A stretch of 64,000 nucleotides of DNA from Pseudeuparius sepicola (lineage: Eukaryota; Arthropoda; Insecta; Coleoptera; Anthribidae), in assembly GCA_963920635.1 (NCBI GenBank), contig OY987305.1:20298876-20362875 (forward strand). Direction: 5' to 3'. Shown piece by piece: positions 32,341-44,199 of the stretch (position 1 is the stretch's first letter; every line of letters begins with the position of its first letter). Position numbers and translations under genes: made by a program. The notes beneath the pieces were generated by a model that was not told the DNA's origin, did no database searches, and saw only the letters and a list, made by a program, of their open reading frames with translations.

Positions 32341-33449
32341 TTTTTGGTGCTAGATATCAACCTCATAAAAAGGAATCACAATGCTTTAAAATTCACTAGC
32401 AAAGATTTCACCGAAGAGTACAGCTCGTCTCTCGTTGGAAAATCAACAGTTTTTAAAAGAACTTGGCTATGTTCCTAACATCTAAAGTGTTTAATGTGCA
32501 TCGAACTCCCACCCATGTAAATCTAAGTTTAGAGAAGCGCACCTAATACCCATTTGTAAAGTCATTTGGGAATAATTATACTGTGGAAATAGCCATTAAT
32601 CGGCGAGATGCATTGTCTCTTCAGCAAAATGTTCAATCTTTCATAAAAACGGCATAACCCTGGATGTTCTGTCCTATCTTGAAAAAATATTTCCTGGTAT
32701 CCCTGAATTAGGGATAATACTACTTAATCAGCTGACTTAAGTCTGCTCGCATCTGCGAGCAAATTACCGAATTCGTCTACATGGCTGCTGTTACGTAATT
32801 TGTCGGGGGGTCCATACATTTAAAAAATGAATTTGATTTTTGTAGCACAAAATTGCAACGCAGGCCCATAATCATTTGTAGCCAATAAGTACCTTACTCC
32901 TTTTTATTTTATAGAACCAGTGGTGTCACCATTAGAAATTTGCAGCCCATAAAAATCATTGTTTTTTAAAGCGGGTATGCAAAAGAGCAGAGGTTGTTCA
33001 CTAAAATGCGCCATAGGGTAGAAAGGTGGGGCCGGTATTAAACAGTAGTTCGGCTAAGACCCAGCCTTAAGGAAATTTAGTAGAGCTGTAAGATTCGGTT
33101 ACTCCTGGCTAATCGTAAAGATTCGTTTGGGTCCCATATTCGTTAATTCGGATCCGTTATTCGAGTACTCGTATTATTGTAGGTGGTATTATTGCATTGT
33201 CTCGTATTGAAATCACTTTTATGGTCTCAATAACTAATAACTGTTTAATAACTCGTTTCAGTATACGCGCGCCGCAAACCTATTATCGATGGCATTAGAT
33301 TTCGGTCTTTTATAGATATCAAAACGATTATTCGAATAACTGTTAAATAATTCAGTTCAGTATTCGTTACTTCGGATCTGGATGAGTTTGCGAGTACCTA
33401 TTCGAGAAATAAATAGTAACATTTTTTGCACCACTAAAATTTAATTACC
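32341..33449. other. No intact gene; decayed and simple sequence
   Basis: To about 32730 this may be the decayed continuation of the preceding protein fragment. From 33090 to 33420 there are repeated ATTCGTTA/TTCGAATA-like strings, a degenerate simple-sequence region. Nothing else was recognised. Confidence 0.3.
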
Positions 33450-33931
33450 ATGCAGGGCTACACAGGCGAGGAGCGCTGTATCACCGCAACAATTGTGTGC
33501 ACCGTAGATTTCGACATTTCAATTTGCACGATAAGATGTTGTCGACTGCTGGAAATCGGTTAATTCGTTTCGTTAGCGGGTCCGTCGGCTTCAATTCTTG
33601 GACTAACTGAATCTGGTACGGGTGCATGCGTTAATCTTTGTGAATGATGCGTAGCATCGACGATCACGTCACGTTTAAAGCGGTTTTTGGTTGTAGACGG
33701 ACGGACACGCTCTACTCTCAATGTTTTCATCGGTTAAACTCATTGCTTAATCAAGGGAAGGCTTGAACATTGATGAACATCGTGCAATTTGAAATGTTGT
33801 CGAAATCTACGGATAGCAATAGTGGCGGAATGGTTGTTGCGGTAATACTCGCGCACACAAAATGAGCGCTGCTCTCTGCCTCTCTGGTGTAGCGCTTGCA
33901 TGGTGACATTGAATAAGAATACCTTAATCAA
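33450..33931 (-). pseudogene. mariner/IS630-clan transposase relic
   Basis: On the minus strand the upstream part reads HQRGREQRSFCVREYYRNNH then SATIAIRRFRQHFKLHDV, the N-terminal helix-turn-helix of this transposase clan. About 150 bases on, another frame gives HPYQIQLVQELKPTDPLTKR, the conserved linker. A third piece (EMSKSTVHTIVAVIQR) is the second helix-turn-helix but lies after the linker instead of before it, so the relic is rearranged. Short inverted duplicates (about 33476-33525 and 33770-33845) fit this. No catalytic motifs remain. Confidence 0.7.
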
Positions 33932-35342
33932 TGCTAAAATAAATCTAGTAAATTTCCCTGAGCCGAACTATCGTTTAAGGCCGGCCTTACCTTCTACCAT
34001 AGAAGAATCGTAGTAGATTCTTCTATGCTTCTACCCCCCACCAAATTTTCTACAGCGCAACGAAATATTAACAACGCTTTGGAGCATCTTGTATATTCTG
34101 CGCTTAGAACATTTTCAATATGAACACTGTCAATTTTATTTTCATCCAAAAATCCCCTCCTTGCCCCTATGTGATGGCGCCCATGCTCGCCTATATTATA
34201 TAATTTATTTTCATATAATAATGCTTTTAAATAATTTAGAATCAAGTTTTTGTCGAGTTATTTAAATCTTTTCTGTGGATTTAAATCATAGGTAATGATT
34301 TAAATCATTTATAAGTTCATAATTCCTTGGAAAAATGATTTATTGCAAGATAAAGCATTTGAACACACCAATTAGGTACCTTTGGCATTAGACATGCCAA
34401 AATTGATCTTGAATTTAAATAATTTGGCATTTGGCATTAAAAAAATAACCTTTAATTTAAATACTTTCCAAAATGGTTAATTGCAGCTCTATCTGCAGCC
34501 TGGTTTTCCACTTGTCTGTCTAAATGCCCAATTTTATTGTTGTTAATTCACTATGGGAAAATTTAATGTAAATAAAATTATATCCTAAATGTTTGAGGTT
34601 ACATTAACTTTGCATCTAACAACGAATTCTAAAGCGTTAATATAATTTTCTCGTGAAAAAAAGACATATTCTTATCGATATTTAGTAATAAGAAGTTAAT
34701 ATTTAGTTTTCTACAAAGATACAAATTATTAAAATTTTCCGAAATTTCATAAACATAAAGAAAAGCAAAAAACTAAATCTATTCATTTATCTTATCATAT
34801 GTACATATACTTAGATTTGTTACGCTTATGTAAAATTAAAAAAAGAATGAACTTTTTCAAGTAAAGCTTTTTGAAATTCTATCAAATAGGCTCATATTAC
34901 AGATTATATTTTTAAATGTCAGATAGCGAAAGTCACGTCATCAAGTTTGAGAGGGTCATTTTTTATATATTTTTAAAGCAAAAGGTAACCTCAAAGTTAA
35001 ATTCTCGATATCATTCATTAGTCATATACCTACCTAATAAAAAAATCGCCCCATGATGCGAACTTTTTGGAGAACACTGTATATGTATAAAGTTAAATGT
35101 TACACTGTACCTACGCATTTTTGAAAATTATTACCTATATATTTTATTAGGAAGAATGAATGTTCTCTAGTGGCTCCAAAAACTTTTTCGAATGTATCTT
35201 TTGTTCATGCACCATGCACTGCAGTTAGAATTGGATCTTTATGGCCTTGTAGGTCAGTAACTTTCTCTTGATAACCATGAAATCCCATTTGCTAACAAAA
35301 ATGTCATTTTGTTAAAATGGCGTCCATCTTGGATCCTAAGTA
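33932..35342. other. No gene seen
   Basis: A+T-rich spacer. AGATTCTTCTATG-type short palindromes near 34015 and AATTTAAAT-rich stretches near 34260-34480 are the only structures noticed. Confidence 0.4.
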
Positions 35343-35744
35343 GTGGAGCGAAATCGGGCTAAAAAGTCAATAATAGTAAATTTTTTCAAGGTAGAACTAG
35401 ATCGGACCCCATAGGTTTTGTTAAGTACATCACTCTGCATACGAAATGGCTATTTACGACATTTTTTTTTACGGAAATCGTGTTTTTTTTTACGTTTCCA
35501 TCGTCATATCTTTGAGAGTAGTGGAGCTATCGACTCGATTTTTTTTAAATTGAAGCTAACATATGAGCGCTTACAACGAACAGTGACGCACCCAGAACTT
35601 ATTTATGGGAGGGGCACAGTATGCTTAGGTTTTCATCGTGTCGGGTACAAAGATAAAGGAGGGGGCGGAACCGGGCTGAGAAAGAAAAAAATACATTTTT
35701 ATTTAGCCATATAACGTACCGCGGGTGCCCTGCTGCAGTACCTG

Positions 35745-36645
35745 GACCAACACGTGGACCAACACTATGAAAGACCTGTGTATAGCGCGGTTTCAAGCAA
35801 TAGCCACTGGCGCTACCCGACGAAAAAAATCGACAGGGTGGTTTAATGTTAAAACACCATTGCTGCAGAATCATTTATAAAATAAAAACATCCGAATGTG
35901 TCTGTTATAATGAATTTAATATACAAAATAAAATAAAATGATTGTTATGTTTGTTTAAATTTGCCAGCTAACATGGCATATTTCCATAAATTTTCTTAAG
36001 AAAAGCGAGTCTAAAAAGCAAGCAAAAGTGTTTTGGACCTTTTGGTTTGAAATGAAGTCCATGGCTAGCTATAGTGTAAGTAAGTATAGAACGTAGTAGA
36101 TTTTTCAGTTTCTTCTTTATACAGTGGGCCATTGATTCGCTTTGGGACTTTAAACAAATTTTTCTGTTTTCATTCTTGCAAACATTACAAAATACCCTTC
36201 CAAAATATAATATCTAGAATTATCGCTTCTTCAACTGCTTGAACAGATCGTCATCGTCCCATAGTTCCAAAATAGTGTTTGTTTATTCTTCTGCAATTCA
36301 CGTAATGGTCTATGCATACGACTTTCTTCATAAGCATGGAAATTTCATGTTATCACAAACAAATTTACCTATAAAAGCTCTGTTGACAAAACTGCGAAAT
36401 ATTGACCTCAAAGAGAACTCATTACAGTAAGAAGAACGTAAATGGCAATAAAGCTGGATGTTTAAAATATGGAACATTCTAAACGACAAAAACTGGCATA
36501 CCTATATCTACAGAAGACCTCCCCTATAACCTATAACAAGTCGCTATTTTTTTCGTCGTGTAGCGCCACTTCAGTCCGCAAAATACAATCAAATATGGAT
36601 ATCATGCTCGGGCCTTTAACATAGTGTCGGTCCAGGCAGTACCGC
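35745..36645. repeat. Diverged inverted repeat nested in the palindrome
   Basis: GGCGCTAC..GACGAAAAAAAT at 35810-35835 and its inverse at 36543-36570 are paired. The arms extend outward through ACACTATGAAAG/CATAGTGTCGGTCC. It is probably a separate non-autonomous insertion occupying part of the gap in the left arm. Confidence 0.45.
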
Positions 36646-37943
36646 TGTGTGTGAATCTACATTTCCCCATCCTCAACATTCCTCCATGAATCAGGAGAGG
36701 ATGGCAGATTTAATGTTTTTAGCTTTTGAGAAAAATGAAACGAATAATAATAACTTTGACGCTTTTCAAAAATTGCATTCAATTAAGAAGTCAAAATTAC
36801 AGTTATTCCAATAACTTAATAATTTTTATTTGTTTTTTGTCTTTATGGATAGTGGTAACGCCGATAACAGAGGCTTGTTTTTAATTTGTGTTTTTTTATA
36901 TCCTTATGCTACTGCGCGATATATATAGTGACAAAAATGTGTTAATTTTAAGTATTTCTATTTTATTTCCTGTTTGTTTTTCAATAATAAATTATATATT
37001 TTTTAACACTATATCTATATCACTTTCATAACTCAATAATAAAAAGGGCAAGTTGCATGTTTCAATACAGAGTTGAAATGTGGGGGTTTGTTGCACGGTT
37101 TGATCATTGTATATAGATTATGGATAGGTTGACATTACAGTTTTAAAAGCAGTACTTTTTTGAAGCATTCGTCACAAAAAATGTAGGTACTGTGCGCTTC
37201 TGACAACGAATGCCATTGTTGTTGTCCAATATTGTTTATTAACCACTTTAAATAGCAACAAAATTGCAAGGTTATAAAAAGTGTAATGAAATTTTCACTA
37301 AGCGAGAAACTTTTTTATTTGTGGAAATTTTTATATACATGCTGCGAGGAAAATGTGCCCAAAACATGAAAGAAGTTTTTGGTAAAAAAAAATTACCTAT
37401 AGCGCCTATAGTTTTTGAACTGTGAATTTTTTTGTGGCGCGCGCTACTCACGTGGAACGCAAAATTAATCCCTTGCGTGAGAATCCACGCGTGGCAGGCA
37501 ACAACTAATGGGTAGTTTACATGCGCAAGTGAAACTATCACAAGTATAAATATCTTAGAGTACTTCCTAATAGTTTGCCAATGTAAACCCTCTCAGGGAG
37601 AACTCTCTGCCATTGTAAACGATCTCTAAAAGAGTAGGTACGTCTCTGGAAGCATTTACATAAACTATTTGGAAGTACTCTCAGATATACGACTTGTGAT
37701 AGTTTTACTTCTCCATGTATACTAATTATAATTTTAGACCAAATAATGTGGGTTCAAGCAGACCAATAAAATAAAATAAGAAATAAAATAACCAAATAGT
37801 TGATTTTTGGCAATTTTTGAGCAGTAATTACAGGTGCCAGATGAACAAACAACCACCTGCTTATTTTATGTATCTGTTTAAAGTCACCATTTATTTAATA
37901 AACTGCAAAATAAACATTTTTTTATATTGATTTTTTTATAATA

Positions 37944-38152
37944 ATTTTGGGGCTTGTACTAACATCGCCACGGAGGCTGCTAAAGCGACCTACGGTTACT
38001 AGTTTTTTCTTTTTGTTAACTTTGAGTGTTTGCCCATTACATTTACACTCGCTAATTTTACATCCTTATTGTCATTGTATCTTGGGTTATGAAGATTTCC
38101 ACGCAGGTCGCTTTAGCAGCCTCCGGGGCGATGTTAGTACAAACCCCAAAAT
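37944..38152. mobile_element. Mini-element with 48-bp TIRs carrying a copy of the adjacent gene
   Basis: The arms 37944-37991 and 38105-38152 are inverted with two or three mismatches and include GTACTAACATCGCC and GGAGGCTGCTAAAGCGACCT. Between them, about 37993-38078 is nearly identical to 38298-38400 of the neighbouring gene, apart from a 20-bp internal deletion. This is the layout of a MITE that has captured a host or element gene fragment. No target duplication was recognised. Confidence 0.7.
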
Positions 38153-38204
38153 AGGGGATGTGCTGACTGAAGCTGCAAATGTGCTGTTGGCTCCTGCCTG
38201 GACT

Positions 38205-38863
38205 TCATTTGTTGCTTCCCAAATCATGCCTATCTTTTGATTTGGTTAATGTTACACCGTACTGATGATTGCCAAATAGCATGAAACACGTGTATGCGGT
38301 TACTAGTTTTTTCTTTTTGTTAACTTTGAGTGTTTGCCCATTATCACCTTTTCTTGTAATTGTTACATTTACACTCGCTAATCTTACATCCTTATTGTCA
38401 CCTAAATATAGGTATAAAATAAATATTAAAAAAATATCTTTCACGCCATCAACAGACTCATCTTCGGTGTTTTCTACATTACTATCACTATTATTGCACC
38501 TGCCACATTTACATTGATCACAGCATTTCAGTCTTTCCTTGATACAGTTGCACTTTTTCGTATTACACTTTTTGTCGGAACAAAAAGGCTTAAGCTTTGG
38601 CGTACAATGTTTGGTATGGATTCTTGAGATGAAAATATGCGAATTCAATTGTCGTCTATATCCATAAGATCCAGGATCTTCAAGTTGCAACTTCGCAACG
38701 TTACTTGAATACCCTCTTTTTAATTTCTGCGTGCACCTGCAATTGCCAATAATGAAACAATCCAATATATAATTTCAAACTTGCAATACCTCAAAAAATT
38801 ATGATAAAAAGCACAGTCAGTAAGGGGAAGTTCGTAAGAAGGTTTATTAGATTTGGTGGCCAT
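38205..38863 (-). CDS. Cysteine-rich (CXC-like) protein, two exons, 201 aa predicted
   Basis: Exon 1 is 38863-38790 and opens MATKSNKPSYELPLTD. Exon 2 is 38736-38205. The 53-bp intron (38789-38737) has GTATTG and TTGCAG ends. The spliced length is 606 nt, in frame to the stop, which supports the model. Around residues 60-105 is a cysteine cluster with SDKKCNTKKCNCIKERLKCC followed by DQCKCGRCNN, resembling Tesmin/TSO1-like CXC motifs (metal or DNA binding, inferred). An acidic linker and a lysine-rich stretch (KVNKKKKL) follow. A hydrophobic run, IFLIFILYLYL, follows the linker; it could be a retained intron-like insert. The gene lies inside a large inverted repeat. The family is otherwise unknown to me. 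Confidence 0.55.
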
Positions 38864-39170
38864 TGCTAGGCGTAAATCGTTTAGTGACTTGGCCACATTT
38901 TTGTATTTATACCTATAATAGGAGAACATATTTTGTACCTTCAAGCACATTTATGTTCTTCTGTAGAACTTGAAAAGCGCTTTTTTATCAAATTTTCTAA
39001 AATGCGCTTGTAGTATCGCATCCTGTCAAACAATGCATCGACGAAAAAGTCTGTCCTAATTTTTGTACAATTTTGTTTATGGAATGAAATATTTATTTAT
39101 TTTATAAATAAAAATCATGCAAAAACAAAGAGCTGTAAACATAAAAATGTGGCCATAGTCACTAAACGCA

Positions 39171-39246
39171 ATGGCCACCAAATCTAATAAACCTTCTTCC
39201 GATCTTCCCCTACTGACTGTGCTTTTTATCAACATTTTTTGAGGTA
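39171..39246 (+). pseudogene. Mirrored, frameshifted copy of exon 1 of the cysteine-rich gene
   Basis: Reading right, the sequence repeats exon 1 from ATGGCCACC onward. A one-base deletion after CTTCCCC shifts the frame, and a stop appears at the former exon end. The first 35 bases or so of the intron follow, but exon 2 is absent. It belongs to the right arm of the palindrome. Confidence 0.7.
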
Positions 39247-39689
39247 TTACTAGTTTGAAATTATATATTGGATTGTTTACTTATTGTTTATTGGCAAACT
39301 ATTAGGAAGTACTCTAAGATATTTATACTTGTGATAGTTTCACTTGCGCATGTAAACTACGCATTAGTTCTTGAGACATGCCTGCCATGCATGCCAAATA
39401 AACAAGGTCTCGACCACAAAAAAATGTCGTCAATTGCCATTTCGTATGCAGAGTGATGTACTTAACAACACCTATGGAGACTGATCTAGTTCTACCCTCA
39501 AAAAATTTTTTTCGAGAACGGAGCGACTTTTTAGCCCGATTTCGCTCCACTAATGGGTTTAAAATGATCAGGCCAAGGGGAAACCCGTTTTATTTGGTCT
39601 GAAAGTCAACGACAGATGAAGAATCTGCTGCTGCAGAATATCGTGATCGTTGATCGAAATGTTGGAAAAAACGTCTCGATCATAGACAC

Positions 39690-40160
39690 CCAACTAACCC
39701 CTCCCCCTCCCCGCCGGGCCCGACCCTGGCGCGCTCGCATCGAGCCGATGCCGGCGGCCACACTGAAACAGCGGAACAACGCGGGACGCGCGCCCGAACA
39801 GTGCCCTCTTGGCCCGCCTGCGCCTGTCTTCCGCCACAACACAAAGCGCGTTGCCGCGGTGCTGTGCCGCGATGCGGCCGGGATAATGCCGCCGTCGCCA
39901 CCGCCGTTCTTCCGCCGACCGTCATGGCAGAGTCCAGCCTCGAGACGCAGATTGATTGCTTCCTGGAGCAGTTCAAACGCAGCGCGAGCAGGGCCATGGA
40001 GGAGCGCGCCGTCATCGCCCGCTCCAGGAGCTCGTATCTGGACGCGGAATCCCCCGGTAAGCGTATTCGCGGATTGACGGGCCGAGTGACGGCCGCCGAC
40101 CTGCCGACACTCGTGCCGCGAGCACACCGCGGTTACGGTGACTCATGACGTCGACTCACC
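39690..40160 (+). promoter_or_regulatory. CpG island with 5' UTR of a probable host gene
   Basis: This is the most GC-rich part of the window, rich in CpG and CCGCC/GCGCG strings, and it surrounds a good start codon and splice donor. Such an island fits an unmethylated housekeeping-type promoter and first exon. Overlapping long frames on the minus strand are a by-product of GC-richness. The island starts about 140 bases outside the right end of the palindromic element. Confidence 0.6.
39924..40056 (+). CDS. Probable first coding exon of a host gene (44 codons)
   Basis: The start context GTCATGGCAG has G at -3 and G at +4, a strong animal start. The exon reads MAESSLETQIDCFLEQFKRS and continues with an Arg/Ser/Glu-rich stretch including RAMEERAVIARSRSSYLDAE. 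It ends CCCCCG|GTAAGC, a good donor at 40057, leaving phase 1. Codon use is GC-rich, unlike the surrounding repeats. The downstream exon is not recognisable in this window, so the intron probably runs beyond it or the acceptor is hidden among repeats. I do not recognise the protein; the predicted structure is helical. Confidence 0.55.
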
Positions 40161-41036
40161 AGACTCACGGCTCGGCACGGCAGTCAGTGCAGTCACGTTT
40201 CGATCACCATACTGTGTACACGCGAGTCTTGCTGCGTCGCATTGCACGCCGCATTTGCACCAGACAGAAAGTAAACATTGATTGTTTGGATTGAAGATTT
40301 TGATACATATTACCGTTACTCAACTTGCTCTATAATATAGTGTCTGTGGTGTCGACTTTTGAAGGCACTTATCCAAGGGTTGAGGGTTATGTTACTCGCC
40401 ACCCCTATAACAAGAAATAACTACTACATTTTCTATGTCGCGCTGATACCTAAGTCCTAAGTACCTACTTATATTAACTGTCCGTCTAGAGTCTAGTTGC
40501 TAAATATGAAATATCGAAAGTGAAATAAATACATAATGACTGGGGAAATAATATACTTAAAGGAAGGATCCGCACGGGCTTGGATTTGACATTATTAGTT
40601 GTAGTTGTGCTATACATTAGGCGGCGGGCGCACCTCGAATTTGCTGCTCCTGTTTGGAATCCATGGTTAATGAGGGACATAAACCTTTCAGAGGGTGTCC
40701 AGTGAAGTGCTACACATTGGCCAAGGCAGTTGCGAGATCTCTCCTACGACCTACGATGAACGCCTAGAAAAATCGGTATCACTACTCTCAAGCAGCGATG
40801 GCTGCGGGAGATCAAATTCAAATTTATCGTCTAACCTACAATAATAGTTTTCTCTCATCTGCTGCACGCTGCACCTATTGTCACCATTATTAACGATGAT
40901 CGACGCCTCCTACTCCGATGCCATCCGTTCATGAAGTTGAAGAAGGAATAATTGGATGTGCTTGAATTTTTTGTAGGTTAAGAATGCAAAATGTCCAAAT
41001 AGTTCTTACTACAAAGTTCAAAGTTCCCTGTACCTC
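40161..41036. other. No gene seen; probably first intron
   Basis: If the exon at 39924-40056 is real, this is the start of its first intron. No acceptor-bounded exon or repeat end was recognised. Confidence 0.35.
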
Positions 41037-43830
41037 TATATATGTTACGGTTAAACTGTTTACTTGCCTAGTTTATAGACTAACTAGATAGTATACAAAC
41101 TATCTAAATGTCTGGTTATTTTGATGGAAAAATCATCGTTTTACTAAAATAGCTACGAATATTGGTTGGTTTGTATACTATCCAGCTAGTTTACAATCTA
41201 TACAAGATTTTTCGCCAAAGTAGAAACCACAAGAAAATTATACTAATTAATCGTTTTTTTTTTGCTAGTTTACAAAATATCCACAGTAGTTGGATAAAGG
41301 TGAACTTAATATTGCCATAGTAACAGATAAGCAACTCGTTGATTAGAATGTAAACTAAACAACTCCATTTGGTTAATTTATTAGAAAACCGAGGTTGTGC
41401 TTATGGCTAGTGTGCGTGTTCTTATTGTTTACTGTCGTGTCAATTTGAACACCCACTTTTGGAAGTTTTAGAGCAAAAGTCTCAAAATTCAAAATTAATG
41501 AATGACAGTGATTACAGCAACGTTGGCATGATATATATATCAAAAGATATATATCTTGATATATATCTTGATACATATCAAGATATTTATTCTTTGATAT
41601 TTATCAAGATATATATCAAGATTTAAAATTCAAGTACTTAGTTATAGCCCTGAGTTCTTACCATTATCAAGCCTGATGTAATTATAATAATTACCTACCT
41701 AATAAGTAGGAATAGCCTATTTTTGATACCATTACTTCTTACCGAAAATTATTTTATAGGAGTCTTTTTATATACAGGGTGTCCAACTTTAAAACTGTAC
41801 AAATCCGTAAAATCTTCATTTTTGGAGATAATCGCCTAAACTTTTTTTGTTTAAAAGGCCTTCAAAAACCGCTTTTTTACCTACCTGCCATTTTCAAAAT
41901 GCAAATCCAGGGCCGGCTGCGATTTTTTTATACCCCCGATTTTCAGGAAAACCATTTAACGATTTTTTTATTTCAAATATGACCCCACAGCGTTAATCAG
42001 AACACCCCAAAACCCATATATACCAAATTTGAATAAAAAATATACGGGGAGTTGCATTCTGCAGGGTGTCAAAGTTGAGCAAAATAGGAATTTTAAAGAC
42101 ATCTGCCAAGTCAAAAGTGCCATGGAATCCCCTCAAAACAGTTGAATAGTCAATAGGACCACTCAAGGTGTTGGCGTGCAAAGGTCCAATACAAAATATA
42201 CAGAGTGTTCTTATCTGTGCCATCTCAAATTACTGAATTTTTGGAACTTTATACGGGTCAAAAATCAAGTATATCAAAACCGCTCCACACACTATAAACG
42301 AACTATATCTAAAAAATACAGAAGTTTGCCAGTCAGTAAGTTCATATCAGTTAAGGTCCAATAATTTGAATTGTTTGTATTTGTTAGTTGGCATTTGGTA
42401 AAGAAATACATTACTTTTGTGTTTATCAATATTTTCTCAATGATTCCACAGCACTCATGACCCGTATAAAGTTTCATAAAAATTCAGTATTTTGGGATGG
42501 CACAGATAAGAACACTCTGTATATTTTGTATTGGACCTTTGCACACCAACACCTTGAGTGGTCCTATTGACCATTCAACTATTTTGAGGGGATTTCATGG
42601 CACACTTGACTTGGCAGAGGTCTTTAAAATTCCTATTTTGCTCAACTTTGACACCCTGCAGAATAGAACTCCCTGTATATTTTTTATTCAAATTTGGTAT
42701 ATAGGGGTTTCGGGGTATTCTGATTAACGCTGTGGGGTCAGATTTTAAATAAAAAAATCGCTAAATGGTCTTCGTGAAAATCGGGGGTATAAAAAAATCG
42801 CAGCCGGCCCTGGATTTGCATTTTGAAAATAGCAGGAAGGAAAGTCAGGTCAGTTTAGGCGATTATCTCCAAAAATGAAGATTTTACGGATTTGTACAAT
42901 TTTAAAGTTGGACAACCTGTAGGTATCCTACAATCTAACGTTTTGTTTTTTGTTTATGAAGTTTAATATTTATGTGTAATTTGAGACACATTTTTTATTT
43001 TTATTTTTTGAATTTTATTTATAGTAAAGTACAAATAAGAAACAAATATACAATATTTATACCTTAGATATCTATACAAAATTAAATTTTTTAAAAATAA
43101 ATATCAATATTTGGATATATATCAGATATATATCGATAAATATCCCATATTTTGATATTTATATAAATATCATGATATTTGCCAACCTTGGATTACAGTG
43201 AACTTTTGCAACGTATAAAGAGAATACGCGAAACTGGACTCTAGTAAGAAGGATGATTATTATGTGGTAAATACTTATGATTTACAAATAATCCAATCAT
43301 CTTGTGTAATCTTACATAAAAGATCTGGAAAGATTATTTTTTTTACGTTTGAATGAATATTATGATGCCATACCAAGAAACTGGGCATGGAGGTCGTCGA
43401 GCAACAACAACTTAACACAGGAAATGGTGAAATTATTCATTGAAACTTGCGCAAATTGTCAGCTCGTACGAAAGAATTATTTTACTGTCCTAAACTAAAT
43501 TTACCAAAGGGAATTGGTTAGTTTACATACTAACCAGAAGTTGATTATTACTAGCAATATAAAGTTTACACTTTATCTAGCTGGATTGTTTGTAAACTAG
43601 CCAAAAAACTCTGGTGATTTGTGTCATTTTCTTGTGGTTTGTATTTTGGCGACAAATCTTGTACAGTTTGTAAACTAGCTGGATAGTATACGACCCAACC
43701 AATATTCGTAGGTATTTTAATAAAAAGATGATTTTCCATCAAAATAACCAGACGTTTGGATAGTTTGTATACTATCTAGCTAGTCTATAAACTAGCCAAG
43801 TAAACACTTTAACCGTAACATATACAATAT
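41037..43830. mobile_element. Long-TIR element (about 330-bp arms) with nested MITE
   Basis: The arms 41037-41390 and 43485-43830 are inverted copies at perhaps 85% identity. They begin TATGTTACGGTTAAA and contain several GTATACTATCCAGCTAGTTT-like motifs, some in inverted orientation within one arm. A foldback MITE (41775-42919) sits in the loop. A T/A-rich palindromic tract (about 41525-41635, GATATATATCTTGATA units) and a related one (43090-43185) flank that MITE. No transposase was found. Confidence 0.65.
41775..42919. mobile_element. Foldback MITE family A, copy 2 (1,145 bp)
   Basis: Same family as 15168-16416. The shared arms include GCAAATCCAGGGCCGGCTGC and GTGCCATGGAATCCCCTCAA. The ends are CAGGGTGTCCAACTTTAAAA and the inverse ending AACCTG, with TA at 41773-41774 and 42920-42921. 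The spacer is about 42260-42440. Non-coding. Confidence 0.85.
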
Positions 43831-44199
43831 TCCCTTAGATAATCTCAACCCTCACGTCCCAGCTCAAGTAACATTTAAAATTCCAATTGGCCTCTAGTAT
43901 GTTTTATAAAAGTTTTATGGCTACTTAGAAAAGCCAAAGAGCTTTAAAAAGGCTCTGATAAATGCAACCTTTACTTGAGGCGAAATGGTTTTATGATAAA
44001 GTTTTATAGCAGCCCTCTAAAACTATATTATAGAGCTTTTTACAAGCTTTTAATTAACTTGCAAATGTATGTATGTATGTTTAGGTCAAATCTTGCAAGC
44101 TGAATTAGAACCACTTCCTGACATCCGATTGAGCTGAAATTTTGCATGCACCTTTAGTTCCGGTGACAATACAATATACAATACTCAATATTGTAATAC
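43831..44199. other. No gene; short repeated motifs
   Basis: Contains several AAAGTTTTATAG/GGTTTTAT-like strings that recur at about 45540-45680, and a (ATGT)n run at 44065-44080. It may be the edge of the element that carries the tandem array which follows. Confidence 0.35.

Larger units (their letters stand above)
35343..39550 (-). mobile_element. 4.2-kb imperfect palindrome/long-TIR element carrying a cysteine-rich gene
   Basis: The ends are GTGGAGCGAAATCGGGCTAA and its inverse, with TA at 35341-35342 and 39551-39552. The right arm (39145-39550, about 405 bp) is continuous. It matches, in order and inverted, three left segments: 35343-35466, about 37425-37580 and 38756-38905. The left arm is thus interrupted twice, at about 35467-37424 and 37581-38755. 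The second interruption contains exon 2 of the cysteine-rich gene; exon 1 lies in the arm. The right arm has a mirrored, frameshifted exon 1 but no exon 2. No transposase was recognised, so mobility is inferred from the TIR-like ends and TA. Confidence 0.6.

Noticed and set aside
39606..40127. Long minus-strand and alternative plus-strand open frames in the GC-rich island
   Set aside because: High G+C removes stop codons in all frames. Only the plus-strand frame at 39924 has a strong start and a splice donor; the others are Arg/Ala/Gly-rich by-products.
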